Shown here: in pieces, positions 11,284 through 24,004 of the stretch | Layout: each line of letters begins with the position of its first letter | How positions within the stretch are numbered: position 1 is the first letter of the stretch | Origin: Notospermus geniculatus | Lineage: Eukaryota > Nemertea > Pilidiophora > Heteronemertea > Lineidae | Direction: 5' to 3' | Length of the DNA stretch: 64,000 nt | NCBI GenBank assembly: GCA_002633025.1 | Contig: NMRB01000098.1 | Coordinates: forward strand, 87,537 to 151,536 | The notes under the pieces: generated by a model | Told to the model about the DNA's origin: nothing | Seen by the model: only the letters and a program-made list of their open reading frames with translations | The model's database searches: none | Program-made: the position numbers and the translations under genes

Positions 11284-12112
11284 AAGCAATCTCAAGTTAA
11301 TTGACGGAAACACGATTTCAAGATGGCCACCATAGCCACCATCTTGTATGGGCGGCAGAGCTGGTCAGCGAAAGGAACCTTCCCCTCATAAATGCAAACC
11401 CTCACAAAAAAATTCAGGTTGATTGGTCGAAGTGTTCTCACGTTATTCGATGCAAAACCGATTTCATGCTGGCCACGATAGCCGCCATCTTGTATGGGTG
11501 ACGGAGATGGTCGTCGAAAGGAATCTTCCCCTGATAGAGACGAACCCTCACAAAAAAATTCAGGTTGATTGCGCAAAGCGTTCTCAAGTTAATCGACAGA
11601 AAATAATTTCAAGATGGGCACCATAGCCACCATCTTGGATGGGCGGTGGAGCTGGTCGTCGAAAGGAACCTTCCCCTGATAGAGACGAACCCTCACAAAA
11701 AAATACAGGTTGATTGCGCAAAGCGTTCTCAAGTTAATCGACGGAAACCAATTTCAAGATGGCCACCATAGTCACCATCTTGGATGGGCGGCGGAGCTGG
11801 TCATCGAAAAGAACTGTCTCCTGATAGAGACCAACCCTCACAAAAAAATTCAGATTGATTGCGCAAAGTGTTCTCAAGTTAATTGATGGAAACCGATTTC
11901 ACGTTGGCCACCATAGCCGCCATCTTGGACGGGCAGCGGAGCTGGTCATCGAAAAGGAACCGTTCCTTCATAGAGACCAACCCTCACAAAAAAATTCAGG
12001 TCAAAGCGTTCTCAAGCTAATTGACGGAAACCAAATATCAACGGACGCCGACGCACGCGCCACGACATACATGTAATGCCCCCAACTTTTTTTGGAAGTC
12101 GGGGGCATAAAA
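11284..12112. repeat. 145-bp-unit repeat family, locus 2 (about six tandem units)
   Basis: 'ttctcaagttaatcgacgg' and variants recur near 11288, 11434, 11580, 11725, 11872 and 12009. Each is followed by 'aagatggccaccatagccac' variants and 'ccctcacaaaaaaattcagg'. The array ends in a hairpin, 'aatgcccccaac' then 'gtcgggggcataaa' (about 12076-12112), like the end of the 33250-33549 locus and the start of the 2866 locus. The shared ends and period suggest one non-autonomous element family. Confidence 0.8.
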
Positions 12113-12557
12113 AGGAATATAATAAGAATGGATTTATACAGTCATTAATACTCAGCATCACTAAGAAAAAACTTTTGGATGTTAAAAATTTTATTCAGTC
12201 GTAAAAACCATTCATCGCATGAACATGATAATATAATATTAGAACGCAACTTCTCGTTTACATTTGTACTTAAAGTAAAAATAAGATTCGAGGAAAAACA
12301 GATTACATTTCTAATCCAATTAAATGTTTTCCGCCTGAGCTGCATGCCATCTCAACCATGAAATCAGCACATGAAGGACTGATCTGAATTCAGAAAATTC
12401 TTTGATCCAGGAAACCTGCTGTCGAAAATCTGCCTTCAGTTTTCCGGGCCCAAAAAATGTTGTTATCGGCAGATGCATGCAGATATTTTCATCAATGCAG
12501 ATAGCGCGCTGAGACAAAGTTAAACATCCGCTTGGAACCCGTCAGTTACGTAGTAGG

Positions 12558-13386
12558 GAGTAAGAAATAAAAGTGGAAAATAAGAAGTGGGAAATTTTGG
12601 AATTTCGCATGAAGTTTTCAATTTCTCAAATTGGGAGCAAATTTTACCCATTTTGAGAAATTTTCTTAAAATCACATGACATTTTGTCTGATTTTTCGAG
12701 CGATATTTCTCAAAATAGCATATTGACCCGTGGCGAACACATTTTGAGAGTGTGTTTGTCCTCGAATACCCTGTGGTAGAGGGTCTGTTGCTTTAGGCCT
12801 ATTGATTTTGATGAGTGTGTTTGGAGAGGGGTAGCTTCATGGCTAGGAATCCATTTGTTCATTGTTTACTGATGACGAGCAGTGTTGACTTTCTACGCTT
12901 TTTCAATCAGCCTCATAATGCCAAGATGACCCAGCTTCATGGTATAGGTTCACATGAGTCCTACTGTGTATCTGTTTACCTGCCACTGGTAGGTTCACTG
13001 GCATTAGTGAAGATGGCAGCACAGGTCACCACACTACTGATTTTGTCTTTTTTCATGAAAATAAGCACTTCTTTTAAAACCAAAATACCGTAATAACACG
13101 CCCCTCCTATTGTACTGTACACATAGGCCGCTCTTCATAGGATTCAAGTCCTAACTAAGGAGGAGATAGGGCAGCAAGTCTGTTCCACCCGAACTGTGTA
13201 CAGTCCCCGGGTACAGTCATTACATGGCAAGGTATAGCAGGTAACAGCTCAACTCAGGTTGATAAAAATATCCAACATGGCTTCCGTCCATTATAATAAG
13301 AATGGAAAAAATTTGAGAAATTAAAAAATTCGCACAAAATTCCAAAATTTCCCACTTCTTATTTTCCGCTTTTATTTCTTACTCTC
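12558..13386. mobile_element. TIR element (agtaagaaataaaagtgg family), copy 1
   Basis: The left end 'gagtaagaaataaaagtgg' continues through 'aataagaagtgggaaatttt'. It is inverted at about 13325-13386, ending 'cttttatttcttactctc'. The ~830-bp interior includes a module (about 13105-13300) that also occurs, inverted, at about 63535-63725. No transposase recognised. A short relative is at 18871-19108. Confidence 0.75.
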
Positions 13387-13461
13387 TTATACGGTTCAGC
13401 ATCAATACGTGTGCCACATTATTATACAACCATGCCTTCTGTACTAAGTACCTTGGCACCC

Positions 13462-13597
13462 TAAGGCTGGCTGTCCATTCACGCGATTTTCGAGCGACAG
13501 ACGCTCGAAAGCACTGTTTGTTTCCGCCGCGTTGGTCGTGGACAAAGGATGCAACATCGCACGGCACGAAAATCGCGTGAATGGATTCTTAGCCTAA
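13462..13597. mobile_element. short palindromic MITE
   Basis: 'taaggctggctgtccattca' with 'cgcgattttcg' is inverted as 'cgaaaatcgcgtgaatgg' with 'attcttagccta'. The ~60-bp middle holds a smaller 'cgagcgacagacgctcg' palindrome. Confidence 0.75.
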
Positions 13598-13992
13598 GAC
13601 ATGATCTGAATTCCCATCTGCAAATATCGGAGACGACTTTGATTAATTTATATTGCGTCATCTATGTTTCACAGATGAACATATTATATATCAGCCAAAG
13701 CCGTGGCACCGCCCATTCCTGGTGACATTCGATTGAAAAGTTTCTGAAACATTTTTGGCAAAGATCCCGGCATGTAGCACAGAACGGAGAAAAACCAAAC
13801 ATGAATTCTAGCCCAAACACGCACAACATTTTTAATGATCTTACACCACTTTAGTTTGATTTTTACATTTGCATCGGTTCGATATACGCTGAATGCCGAA
13901 CGTATCAAATACACATGCGAGATGTGGGTACTCCAGAAACTAGGCCTATTAGTTGGATTGAACTAGGCCAACGGCCAAGGTAGGCTACATGT

Positions 13993-14168
13993 AAAGCCTT
14001 GTTCACACTGCAGGCGCGGTGCAATGCGAAATTTTTTGCGACTGATTGTTACCACTGAAGCCTATAGCTGTTCACACTTGCGGTGCGACGTGATGCGGTA
14101 AGAAGGCTTCAATCCTTTGTGCGATGCGGTGTGATCTGAACCACGCCTGCAGTGTGAACAAGGCTTTA
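13993..14168. mobile_element. short palindromic MITE
   Basis: 'aaagccttgttcacactgca' with 'ggcg' is inverted as 'cgcctgcagtgtgaacaagg' with 'cttta'. The middle is rich in 'gcggtgcgatgcg'-like words on both strands. Flanking TA on both sides fits a TA target duplication. Confidence 0.75.
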
Positions 14169-15849
14169 GACTGTTCTCAGCTGCCTACTGACGGCAGGCG
14201 CACATCCAGAGGGGGCGCACCAGGCGCGCGCCTCCCCTTTTGGCCAACAAATCTGTAAAATCGACCGTAAAATTATGGAATTTGGCACAAATTTCAATGT
14301 TCCTAGCACAGGGCGCCCCCTCTTTTCCCAAATCCTGCATCCACACCTGGATGGCACCATTCCCTGTCAACACAGCAGTGCAGCGGCAGCGGTTCCATAT
14401 AGCATCTCTCATGGGTGATGTGGGGCTCAATCCAAGGCATAGGCCTACCTATCATGCTAGCTTGCCAGGTTGACCATTTCCCAATATGTTATCGGCGCAG
14501 CCGTTACAGGCATCTCCATGTTAGTACAATGTTTTGTTGCAGAATGTGACGCTGCGGTCTACCCCACTATCTCTATCTGTATTTCTACGATTTGCATTCA
14601 ACATAGATCAAATATTTTCCATGTTGTTTGTCCATCGAATCACCAATTTATCCTATACTGTCGCGCTGTATCAGTTAGCATAGTGTCTAACTGCATCAGT
14701 TAGTGTCTAACTGTATCAGTTAGTGTCTAATAATTCCTGAAGACATGGCCAAACATATCCTTAAGAGATCGTGGAGATGATGGATCATTTCTGGATATAG
14801 TAAAGTTTTTGGCCAAAATGAAGAAATTTCTTTACATATCTGCTGTCGAGTTTTTTTTCAGTAGTTTTTCGAAAGTACCGGTATGTGACTTTTTTTTCTC
14901 ATCAAATAACGACGCTTCCTTTACCGCACATATCGGCTACATGTACCGGTAGCTCCATGTACTGGGTGGTCAAAGTGAACAAGATAAAATTTAGGCATGG
15001 CAACCAACCCCTTTTTGTCACAGGGGAAAATTTCAGTCCAATCGACCATAACAGATGATTTAAACTTCAGGAACACAGCAGCAAACTTCCTGTTTCACTT
15101 CATAAATTATCCAGAAATTTTCCAATCGGTTCCACATCCCACAGTTGAAAATTAAACACTACACCATATACACTGCAAACACAAGCCGAATGACCAATAT
15201 AGACGTTCATGTATACACCTTCAGAGAGTATAATAATATACATCTTCCTATAGAAAAAGACTCTTTAGTTCACAGGCTACCTTGTACACTCATAATATAT
15301 GTATAATTTAGTCTTTAATAGGAAAAATCTAGAATTTTTATATATTACAGGGTATGATATAACATTCCATTTTCTCTACATAGCAACTGATACATTTCTA
15401 TATATTTTATATTCACAATTTAGAATGGCTAAATCAAAGAATGATAATAATTACCAACAAGCATTTCACCATCTAGCAAGGTGTACCATGAATGATTAAT
15501 GGGATAAACCACCTGTGAAGATAATTATGACAGATTTCAACCACGAATTCGGAAAATGTCCATAGGAACATTTTGCGGAACGCAACCACCAGCACACAGA
15601 ACATAGGCATTTATGGAACATCAGAATCCCTTCAAAAACAATACCATTTTTCCAAATCCAATTTGCAATTTTTCAACAATCTGATATTGCCAATCGGAAC
15701 ATGTCGTGGTCGCAAGTGAGAATGATAACCACTTGCCCAGGCCCACCACTCATAACCATGACACAAGATTTTAACATCCAGTAGGCTTTACAAATACTTG
15801 TGGAACTAGCTGGTGTAGGCTATTGTCAATTTCAACGCAGAATACTTTC
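14169..15849. other. no gene seen; one shared repeat
   Basis: 14190-14355 is a diverged copy of 46140-46330 (shared 'cctccccttttggccaacaa' and 'tttcaatgttcctagcacag'). The remainder is AT-rich, with a small tandem 'tgtatcagttagtgtctaac' near 14670-14730. I find no exon with splice signals or a recognisable domain. Confidence 0.45.
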
Positions 15850-15853
15850 TTAA

Positions 15854-16092
15854 AGGAGTTAGACGCCGAAGTTGTAAACAAGCTGGTTTGTTTACAAATA
15901 TGGTCGGCAAACTAGTTTTATTCCTTCGTGCAGGTGGCAGCACCCGTGATCGTTAGACTGGTTCCCGGTCCGATGCAACTCACTCACGATATTCACGTCA
16001 GTACATATCACCGACAATAGGTGGCAGCACCGCAGGCGTCCGTGGATAGAGAACCAGTGAGTGAGTGTTTACAACTTCGGCGTCTAACTCCT
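15854..16092. mobile_element. 239-bp MITE flanked by TTAA, copy 1
   Basis: It is flanked by TTAA (15850-15853 and 16093-16096). The ends are 'aggagttagacgccgaagtt' with 'gtaaac', inverted as 'gtttacaacttcggcgtcta' with 'actcct'. The interior has 'ggtggcagcacc' twice. An almost identical 239-bp copy sits in the gag frame of the BEL/Pao element at 58939-59177. TTAA targets are typical of piggyBac-like transposition. Confidence 0.9.
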
Positions 16093-16094
16093 TT

Positions 16095-17339
16095 AAGCTG
16101 TGTTCACACTGAAACGTTTTAGGGAAAATGCTTTTGACCAAAAACGACCACGCCACACTACAGTCACAAAGCGTTTTCAAATCGCTTTATCGCGCCGGAA
16201 TGAAGTCGAGTCAGGAAATACCATTTAGATGGCAGCACAGTCTATCATTCTAAGATGGATGGGCCAATTGAAGAGCTTTTCCTCATTTTGCATTTGTACC
16301 GGTATGTGCGAATCTATTGCGCATGCGTACAACACTTCGAGGACCACATTCAAAAGTGTTTTAGCCGAACCGTTTTGAAACCACTTCTGGAACCGTTTTC
16401 GTTATAACACTTTCAAACCGTTTTAAGAGGCCTCTAGTGTGGCACCCTAAACCGTTTTTAGCCCGCTTGGCTGCAAGGCCCAGCAGGGCTTATGCTGTGG
16501 TTGGGGTCATTGAGTGGTGGTCTGTCGTGCGTTAGTCCGTACGGCGGTACGTCCGTAAACTTTGGTTTGTTAGCGCTCTAGCGCCTTTATTTTTCGAGGA
16601 ATCTTTTTGGTCCTTGGTGGGTGTATATATGGGCCTAAGATCTAGGTCGAGTTCGATTTTGAGTGCGGTTGGATTCCTACTTTGGCCTCCAGGGGGCGTT
16701 TTGAGAAAAATTTCAAAGGGCTATAATTTGATAATGGTTCAAGCTATCGTTTTGAAACTTTGTACACATTCACCTCTAGGTTATAGCAACTTACAGACAG
16801 AATTTCGGTGAAATCTGATTCTTGACTTTGCCACTAGGGGGCCAAAACCAAAATCACTAAAAGTGCTATTTCTCCCTCACCAAGAGATGGATCTTTGTCA
16901 AATTTTTATCATGGGTATATCTAATGAGAATACATAAGATAATACTTGACTTTTTTAATTTGACCTACTTTGGAAGGTCACAGGGGTCAAAGTTTTCTGA
17001 AATTACGAAATTGGCTCTTTTTGTAATGGCTTGACCGATTGCTTTGAAACTTCGCACATACATGTATAGAGGTCATCTCTGATAGAACCTGGGCATTGAT
17101 TAGGCCCGAGGCCCCCATACCACCCAGATCATGGGGCCAAAACCCAAAACAAAAAGTGTTGTTTCTCCCTAACGAAGTGATGGATCTTCATCAAATTTCT
17201 ATTAAGGGTAAATGGGATACATAACATAATACTGCTCCAAGCCAAGCGGGCACAGTGCCATTGGCACTATTTTTTAACATCTTAAAACGTTTTCAAATCG
17301 TTCTCAAACCATTTTAAAGCCCAGTGTGAACGCAGCTTT
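16095..17339. mobile_element. composite TIR element
   Basis: 'taagctgtgttcacactg' at 16095 is inverted at about 17322-17339 ('cagtgtgaacgcagctt' + 'ta'). Further internal words ('aaaacggttt' and 'aaaccgtttt') are repeated. A second unit, bounded by 'agcccgcttggc' (about 16460) and 'gccaagcgggc' (about 17241), is nested inside and contains 'ggtcaaagttttctgaaatt'-type repeat sequence. No coding gene. Confidence 0.55.
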
Positions 17340-17340
17340 A

Positions 17341-18160
17341 GAAACATTGTCCACTTACCGCTTATACATAGAGTTGCCAAATTTATCTGCTGGTAATGTG
17401 ACCCACTAAAATAGATGGGCATGGTCAGTGAGCCGTACCACGCGTATTTTACAACACCGCTCTTCATCATCATCATCATCATCATCAATTGGGCGTCGTG
17501 AGCCTATTGGCTCTTTGCTATGGTACGGCTCCCATACCATATTAGGGTTAACACATGATATCCTTTGCCAATCAAATATAATCTTCTCTCTGGTCAGTTA
17601 AAATAGCTCAAACTTGCTGTTAAAATCTGTCATACTACCACACTAAGATCACACGATATGCCAAAAATGAAAATCTTGCATGTCTACGCATTTACTATCT
17701 TCTAAATACCTTCCCTATCTACAGATTAACAAGACACACTGGTAATAAGGAAATAGTGATTGACACCGGTGAATGTTCAATGAATCCAAAATCTAAAAGG
17801 CTCGTCTGACATTTTGGTTGCCATTCCAAAGGTGGAGATTACCCCTCTTCTGAAAATTCATCAGATACCGCAATGTATTTTGATTGCTGTTCCAATGGTG
17901 AAGTTCACTCCCTCTTTTGGAACATTTCATTGCCCTTTTACGTTACATTTCCAATGCCTTTGAACATTCACGACAGTCCCGATACGCAGGTCAAAAGAGG
18001 GGGATGCCATTTTATTTTCAAAATATCTTTCATCTTGAGTGATTCTCATGAACGGATGCATCCCCACTTTTCACGAAAGCGGCAACCAAAGAAAGACGGT
18101 GTTGATTACCTTCTGGTTCTGTTTTGAAATACACTGACTACCGGTAAGTTTTTCTCTTTA
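17341..18160. other. no gene seen
   Basis: A (CAT)n microsatellite is at about 17465-17487. The rest is AT-rich single-copy-looking sequence. The frame at 17873-18127 (+) has no domain or splice evidence. Confidence 0.4.
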
Positions 18161-18622
18161 AGCCAGACTTTTTTTATACCTTGTTTAGCGAACCCGCCGA
18201 CGTCCAAAATTCCAAAAACAAAATTTAAAAAAATATTTATTTTTGACCATTTAGCGAACCCGCCGACGTTCAAAATTGCTCAAAACAAAAAAAAAATAAA
18301 ATTTTATCTTTATTTTTATTCCGACCGCCGCACTTCCCGCCTGAGTAGTCTAATCAGCTCACAGCATCTAACATCATGAACAGAGCCACACTATGAGACC
18401 AATCACAATCGTTGTCTTATGAATAGTCTGTCGTGGTTAGAACAATGAATATTTATTTTGAAATAAAATTTTATTTTTATTTCTTCCTCCGCTCTGCTTG
18501 TTTTACAGAATGCTTTTGTGAAGGGAGAAAATAAATTTTTATTTTTATTTTTTTTCCGACCACCTCTACAAATCTCTGGAAATTGAAGTGCGCTAAACAA
18601 GGTATAAAAAAAGTCTGGCCTT
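18161..18622. mobile_element. TIR element
   Basis: 'taagccagactttttttata' with 'ccttgtttagcg' is inverted as 'cgctaaacaaggtataaaaa' with 'aagtctggcctta'. The interior has runs of 'tttttattttt' and two direct copies of 'gcgaacccgccgacgt(c/t)caaaatt'. Confidence 0.75.
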
Positions 18623-18870
18623 AGCACAGAATGTTGAATGAAAAACCGACACGTGTAGGGGTGGGCCAAGGAATTGCACCAGTGTCATCTTCTATCACGC
18701 GTTATAAATCACCAACTGGACAGGAATACAAATTCCACTCATCAGGGTGCTTGGGCCCTGATCATCAGCATGATCAGACCAGCAACTTGTATCCAACATT
18801 CCAAACCATGCAGAGGTGCATTTCTTGCATTTCTCATCCAAAGTTATTGAAATGGAATAAGGAATACATG

Positions 18871-19108
18871 TAAAAGTGGAAAATAGGAAGTGGGAAATGT
18901 TGGAATTTTGTGTGAATTTTTCAATTTCTAAAATTTCCAATTTTTTCCCATTTTGAGAAATTTTCTTAAAATGCCATATTTTGTCTGATTTTTCGGGCAA
19001 TATTTCTCAAGACGGGAAAAAAATTTCTCCCAATTTGAGAAATCGAAAAATTCGCGCAAAATGCCAAAATTTTCCACTTCTTATTTTCCACTTTTATTTC
19101 TTACTCTC
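18871..19108. mobile_element. TIR element (aataaaagtgg family), short copy 2
   Basis: 'taaaagtggaaaataggaag' is inverted as 'cttcttattttccactttta', with 'gggaaatgttggaattttg' matching the left arm of 12558-13386. At ~240 bp it is a deletion derivative of that element. Confidence 0.75.
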
Positions 19109-19488
19109 TTTAATGAGTTTCTGGCTCAAATTTTCATGAACATTTACATGTAGCCTTTTGCAACAAGTCATGACGAAGAATTTGTGCCATTGCTCAGGCC
19201 CACCACTTACATGACTCGCCTGAATTAGATTTGATAGCATTTTGTAGCTTTTCCATATGATGCGGGCCGAAGTATTTCCACGAACAAGATAGCAGCTATC
19301 CAAGTATGATGACTCCAACTGTACAGGTCTGCCTTTCAACAGTAAAAGGCAGTAGCTTCACATGTGAACAGTGGGAACATGCTCGATTGAAGAAACAGCC
19401 ATTCTCTACACTACAGTGTTCTTGGTAGTACGAGGTAGGGCTATTACTCCATTCGGCCATGCTCCCACTGATCACAAAGAGGAGATAT

Positions 19489-19883
19489 TAGCGAGGATGC
19501 GCAGCTTTCTGACTCCGACTTCACCTACCAGAATGAATTGCAGTCCGCTGTAGACATTCTTGATAAAAACGATTTGATAGACGTTTGCAAATCGTAAAAT
19601 GCCATAACTCTGTGGCAGAATAATTTCGACTCATAATCGGAAGTGCACGTAAATCGCAAATATTATAGTCGTGTTTCAAGTCGTAACGACTAGGATTACG
19701 ACTTCAATATTCATTATTTATCCGCACTTCCGATCTATAAGGCCAAATTTTTCTGCCTTCAATTTGTGGTGTTTGACGAATTGAAAACATCTATCAAATC
19801 GTTATTATCAAGGATGTCCATAGCGGACTGCAATTCATTCTCGTAGTTGAAGTCGGAGTCGGAAAGATGCGCATCCTCTCTAA
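19489..19883. mobile_element. ~400-bp foldback family, copy 2
   Basis: The ends 'tagcgaggatgcgcagc' and its complement are near 19883. The left arm reads SDSDFTYQNELQSAVDILDK and then NDLIDVCKS-stop. The right arm, read inward, also gives ENELQSAMDILD. The interior pair 'taatcggaagtgcacgtaaa' and the area near 19725 is conserved with the other copies. Confidence 0.85.
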
Positions 19884-21306
19884 TGTCTTTTGCTGTAATA
19901 GACGGCAGAGGTGAAACTATCCATAGATACATGTATAGACATCAAATATGACACGTACTATATATGTAATATGTATATACATGTGTCAATTGTGCAATTT
20001 TTCCTTTATATACAAATTACACATATGCACATAATATGTACATATCAAATATCATATACACACATTACATTCTGTGCATAACATGTATCATGCATAACCG
20101 CAAATCACATGATATGCACACATCATAACATGCATATTATCAAATTTTCGTTTAATATACAGTTGTATGTTTTGACTACACATCGTCCTAGCTGAACTCG
20201 CAATGTAAGAAATACATTTAAATGTCCAGATATAATACACAACCTTTCAACGTTGGGTAAGAAACTAGTTGCTCTACCAATCATTATGTCATTACAACAA
20301 CAAGATTCATACAATGGTATCATATCATACAAACACGGAACATGTAATCTGAATTATTTCGTAACATTTATTGAAATAATTGAATCAGGAAGCAATATTA
20401 TTGTTATCAGCATCATCTTCAAAATTTTTACCACATATTTTGATATTAGCTTTTTTCCTCACACATTTGTCACATTAGACGCGTGCCGTCATCAAAGAAT
20501 TCCATTATTTACAAATTCTTCCAATTGAAATGTCACAGTGGCACAGCGACGACATCCGAACTGATGACCAATGACATCGTGGGTCCAAACCCCAGTCAGG
20601 CCAATTGCTCTATGTGGCAGATAGGGCCTGAGCTCTCCATGACATAGCTCACACACTTTTTTCAGTTTCCTTCTTAATTTTATATAATCACTTCACTACT
20701 GAACCTTTTGTCATTACAACATCATCATGACGTCATGTTGCTCTTTAATACCAACCTCGTCAGAAAGCGAACGACCCCTGGGAACGAGGTTGCTTTAATA
20801 CGGGAACCTGGTGCATATACGTACATGACGCCATGGTTGTATCATGACGTCATGGACCAGAAAACCGGCTTATCATAGCAAAATGGTTGACATCCAGTAT
20901 TATTTACCGTAATAAGTAGCTATAATGCCAAATCAGACGTTTTACAATCCCATACGTCACGGATAGCAATTGTACCTCTCGTAAATATTTCTGGAAATGA
21001 CATGATTTGTTTTCAGAAGTTTTTCCCGTGTTGGTGGTTGTGGTCAGCTCGGTCTAACAAAACTGCACTGCAAAATACGACTCCAGCTAATCCAGATAAC
21101 TCATCGAATGACTCACAAATGTAACTGAAATCACCAATTTATACTGAAATTCACAACAACGTAATATTTCACATAACTTAACAGGACCTTCTGACAACAT
21201 ATGCCGAGGAGTGAGTCTAGGATTTGAGGTTCCTGTGTTTCTTTAAAGAAGGGTGTTCATTGTGAAATATCAGTCATTTGGTACTTGCACTTTGTAAATA
21301 CCATAA
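19884..21306. other. no gene seen
   Basis: AT-rich, with many 'catgtatatac'-type words around 19930-20130. 20745-20790 contains a 'caacctcgt...acgaggttg' inverted pair. No exon supported. Confidence 0.4.
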
Positions 21307-21697
21307 TAGCGAGGTTTTTAGCACCTTTCCGACTCCGACTTCAACTACGAGAATGAATTGCAGTCCGCTGTAGACATCCTCGATAAAAACGATTTGATAG
21401 ACGTTTGCGAATCGTAAAATGCGATGACTTTGTGGCAGAATAATTTTGACTCATAATCGGAAGAGCACGTAAATCGCAAATATTATAGTCATGTTTCAAG
21501 TCGTAACGACTAGCATTACGACTTCAATATTCATTATTTATCCGCACTTCCCATTTATCAGGCCAAATTTTTCTGCCTTCAAGTTATGGTGTTTTAATTT
21601 AAAACGTCTATCTAATCGTTTTATCAAGGATGTCCATAGCGGACTGCAATTCATTCTCATAGTTGAGTCGGAGTCGGAAAGGTGCTAAACCTCGCTA
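21307..21697. mobile_element. ~400-bp foldback family, copy 3
   Basis: The ends are 'tagcgaggtttttagcacc' and its complement. The left arm reads SDSDFNYENELQSAVDILDK and then NDLIDVCES-stop. The terminal ~15 bp differ from the other copies but match each other, as if the two ends had changed together. Confidence 0.85.
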
Positions 21698-22642
21698 ATG
21701 TTCAAGATATTACGATACCTAGAATTAAAATATTTGAAGATGATGTTGAAAGTGTACACATGTTGAAATTTGAAGACGGCTGGTACTGCCCCTAGACACT
21801 GAGAGATAACAAACCAGGCTAATAACTACATAACATCATGAACTATAACTATATCAACTATCCTCTTTACTTCATACATGCAAATTCTATAATTTAATTA
21901 ATCATAACAGCTTGTGCTCGGGACTAAAGAGGTGACAAACCTGTTAAATTAAAGATCACGACTGACCTTGTTTAACTCGTCTGCCCCCAGAGTCCAGCAG
22001 ACGGCATCTTCTGTCAAAGTTTTCTCACGTCCTATGGTACCGATTGAAAAATATTTGAAGAAATGTTGTTCCTGTGAACCATCTGAAGAATGTTTCTTTA
22101 AATTCTTTCCAATTCATTCCCAAGGCTTTTAGAAAACTTCGACAGAAGATACCATCTGCTCAAAGCTGGCGGCAGATGAGTTAACTAATGTAACATCCAC
22201 AATGAATTTACATGCACTGAGAAATCAAATGTAAACTGAATAGCAACACAGAGATCTAGCTGTTTACTTCACTACGGTATAGAACAGACATCGTACGTTA
22301 TGTACCGGCAATAACTTAGCATAGAATAGAAAAAAAATCAAGAAAAAATGATATACAGTTATGTACAAATCTCAAACACTGCAATTTTCCTACTATCACT
22401 ATGTCTTCCTATATGCCTCAACCCGATCAACACTGCAAAACACAACATAGTTGTTTCCGTCTGAATTGTAAACCATTGCACCAATGCGTGGAGTGTTTTT
22501 CTAAGTGCATGGAGAGAGAATGCATGAAATGAGAGAGTGCATGAAATGAGAAAGACCGAACTCCGTCTGCCACCCTCCTTTGTCCCACGTTAAAGACAAT
22601 TTCTCTGTACGTGATCAGCGAGATGACGCATGATTGAAATAA
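21698..22642. other. no gene seen
   Basis: AT-rich intergenic sequence between foldback copies 3 and 4. No coding frame with motifs, and no repeat I can define beyond 'gcatgaaatgagaga' duplicated near 22530. Confidence 0.4.
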
Positions 22643-23048
22643 TAGAGAGGTTGCGCAGCGGCCCGACTCTGACTTCAACTACGAGAATGAATTGCACTCC
22701 GTTACGGACATCCTTGATAAAAACGATTTGATAGAAGTTTTCAATTCGTCAAACACCATAAATTGAAAGCAGAAAATTTTGGCCTTATAAATCGGAAGTG
22801 CGGGTAAATAATGAATATTGAAGTCGTAATCCTAGTCGTTATGACTTGAAACACGACTATAATATTTGCGACTTACGTGCACTTCCTATTACGAGTCGAA
22901 ATTATTCTGCCACAAAGTTATGGCATTTTACGATTTGCAAACGTCTATCAAATCGTTTTTATCAAGGATGTCAAATCGTTTTCATCAAGGATGTCATTCT
23001 GGTAGTTGAAGCTGGAGTCGGAGTGGAAAAGCTGCACAACCTCTCTAT
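22643..23048. mobile_element. ~400-bp foldback family, copy 4
   Basis: The ends are 'tagagaggttgcgcagc' and 'gctgcacaacctctcta'. The left arm reads ENELHSVTDILDKNDLIEVF and continues NSSNTIN-stop. A 24-bp direct duplication ('tcgtttt(t/c)atcaaggatgtca') lies in the right arm near 22953-22997. The interior is in the opposite orientation to copies 2, 3 and 5. Confidence 0.85.
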
Positions 23049-23603
23049 AAATAGCTCTATCTTTACCAACAAGTGCACTCTGCAGCGAGTATAGAAATTA
23101 CTGCTATCAACCACCCCCCACTGATCACAATATTGCATGCCATTTGGGGGCAGTACGAAGCTTTTTGAAACAATCCAGGCTTCCGTCCCCCATGACGAAC
23201 TTCTACAGCAATGCACCCATGTGGTTCCATCTAATATTAGGCCTACTCGACACTCCCTATGTCATTCTTAGTTCCACCATTCATGCAGTTGAAAAACCTC
23301 ATTTGCATCAAAATCGATTCCCAGAAACTCATCTCAATGTCGGCTAATGATTGTACGCCATTCCACTCGGAAACGTCCGCACCAGGAAATACGTTCCTTG
23401 TCAAAAATGTAGCGATCTCCGCAAGCCATCCTGATGTCGCCCCTCCAGGTTGTTCACCCTCGCTAGACACGATTAAAGCTTTATCTCTCTGTATGTAATG
23501 CACATTGTTTGGCCTCCAATGGCGTTGAAATTGCTCCACAGAAATACTACTTACAACTTTTATCAGGAAGTCAGCAATATTGTACCCCCAACGTAAAAGA
23601 GAG

Positions 23604-24004
23604 TAGAGAGGTTGCACAGCTTTCCGACTCTGGCTTCAACTACCAGAATGAATTGCAGTCCGCTGTAGACATCCTTGATAAAAACAATCTGACAGACGTT
23701 TGCAAATCGTAAAATGCCATAACTTTGTGGCAGAATAATTCTGACTCGTAATCGAAAGTGCACATAAATCGCAAATATTATAGCCGTGTTTGAAGTCGTA
23801 ACGGCTAGGATTACGACTTCAATATTTTTTATTCATTATTTATCCGCACTTCCGATTTATAAGGCCAAATTTTTCTGCCTTCAATTTATTGTGTTTGACA
23901 AATTGAAAACTTCTGTCAAATCGTTTTTATCAAGGATGTCCATAATGGACTGCAATTCATTCTCGTAGTTGAAGTCGGAGTCAGGCCGCTGCGCAACCTC
24001 TCTA
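23604..24004. mobile_element. ~400-bp foldback family, copy 5
   Basis: The ends are 'tagagaggttgcacagc' and 'gctgcgcaacctctcta'. The left arm reads SDSGFNYQNELQSAVDILDK and then NNLTDVCKS-stop. The structure matches copies 1-3. Confidence 0.85.
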
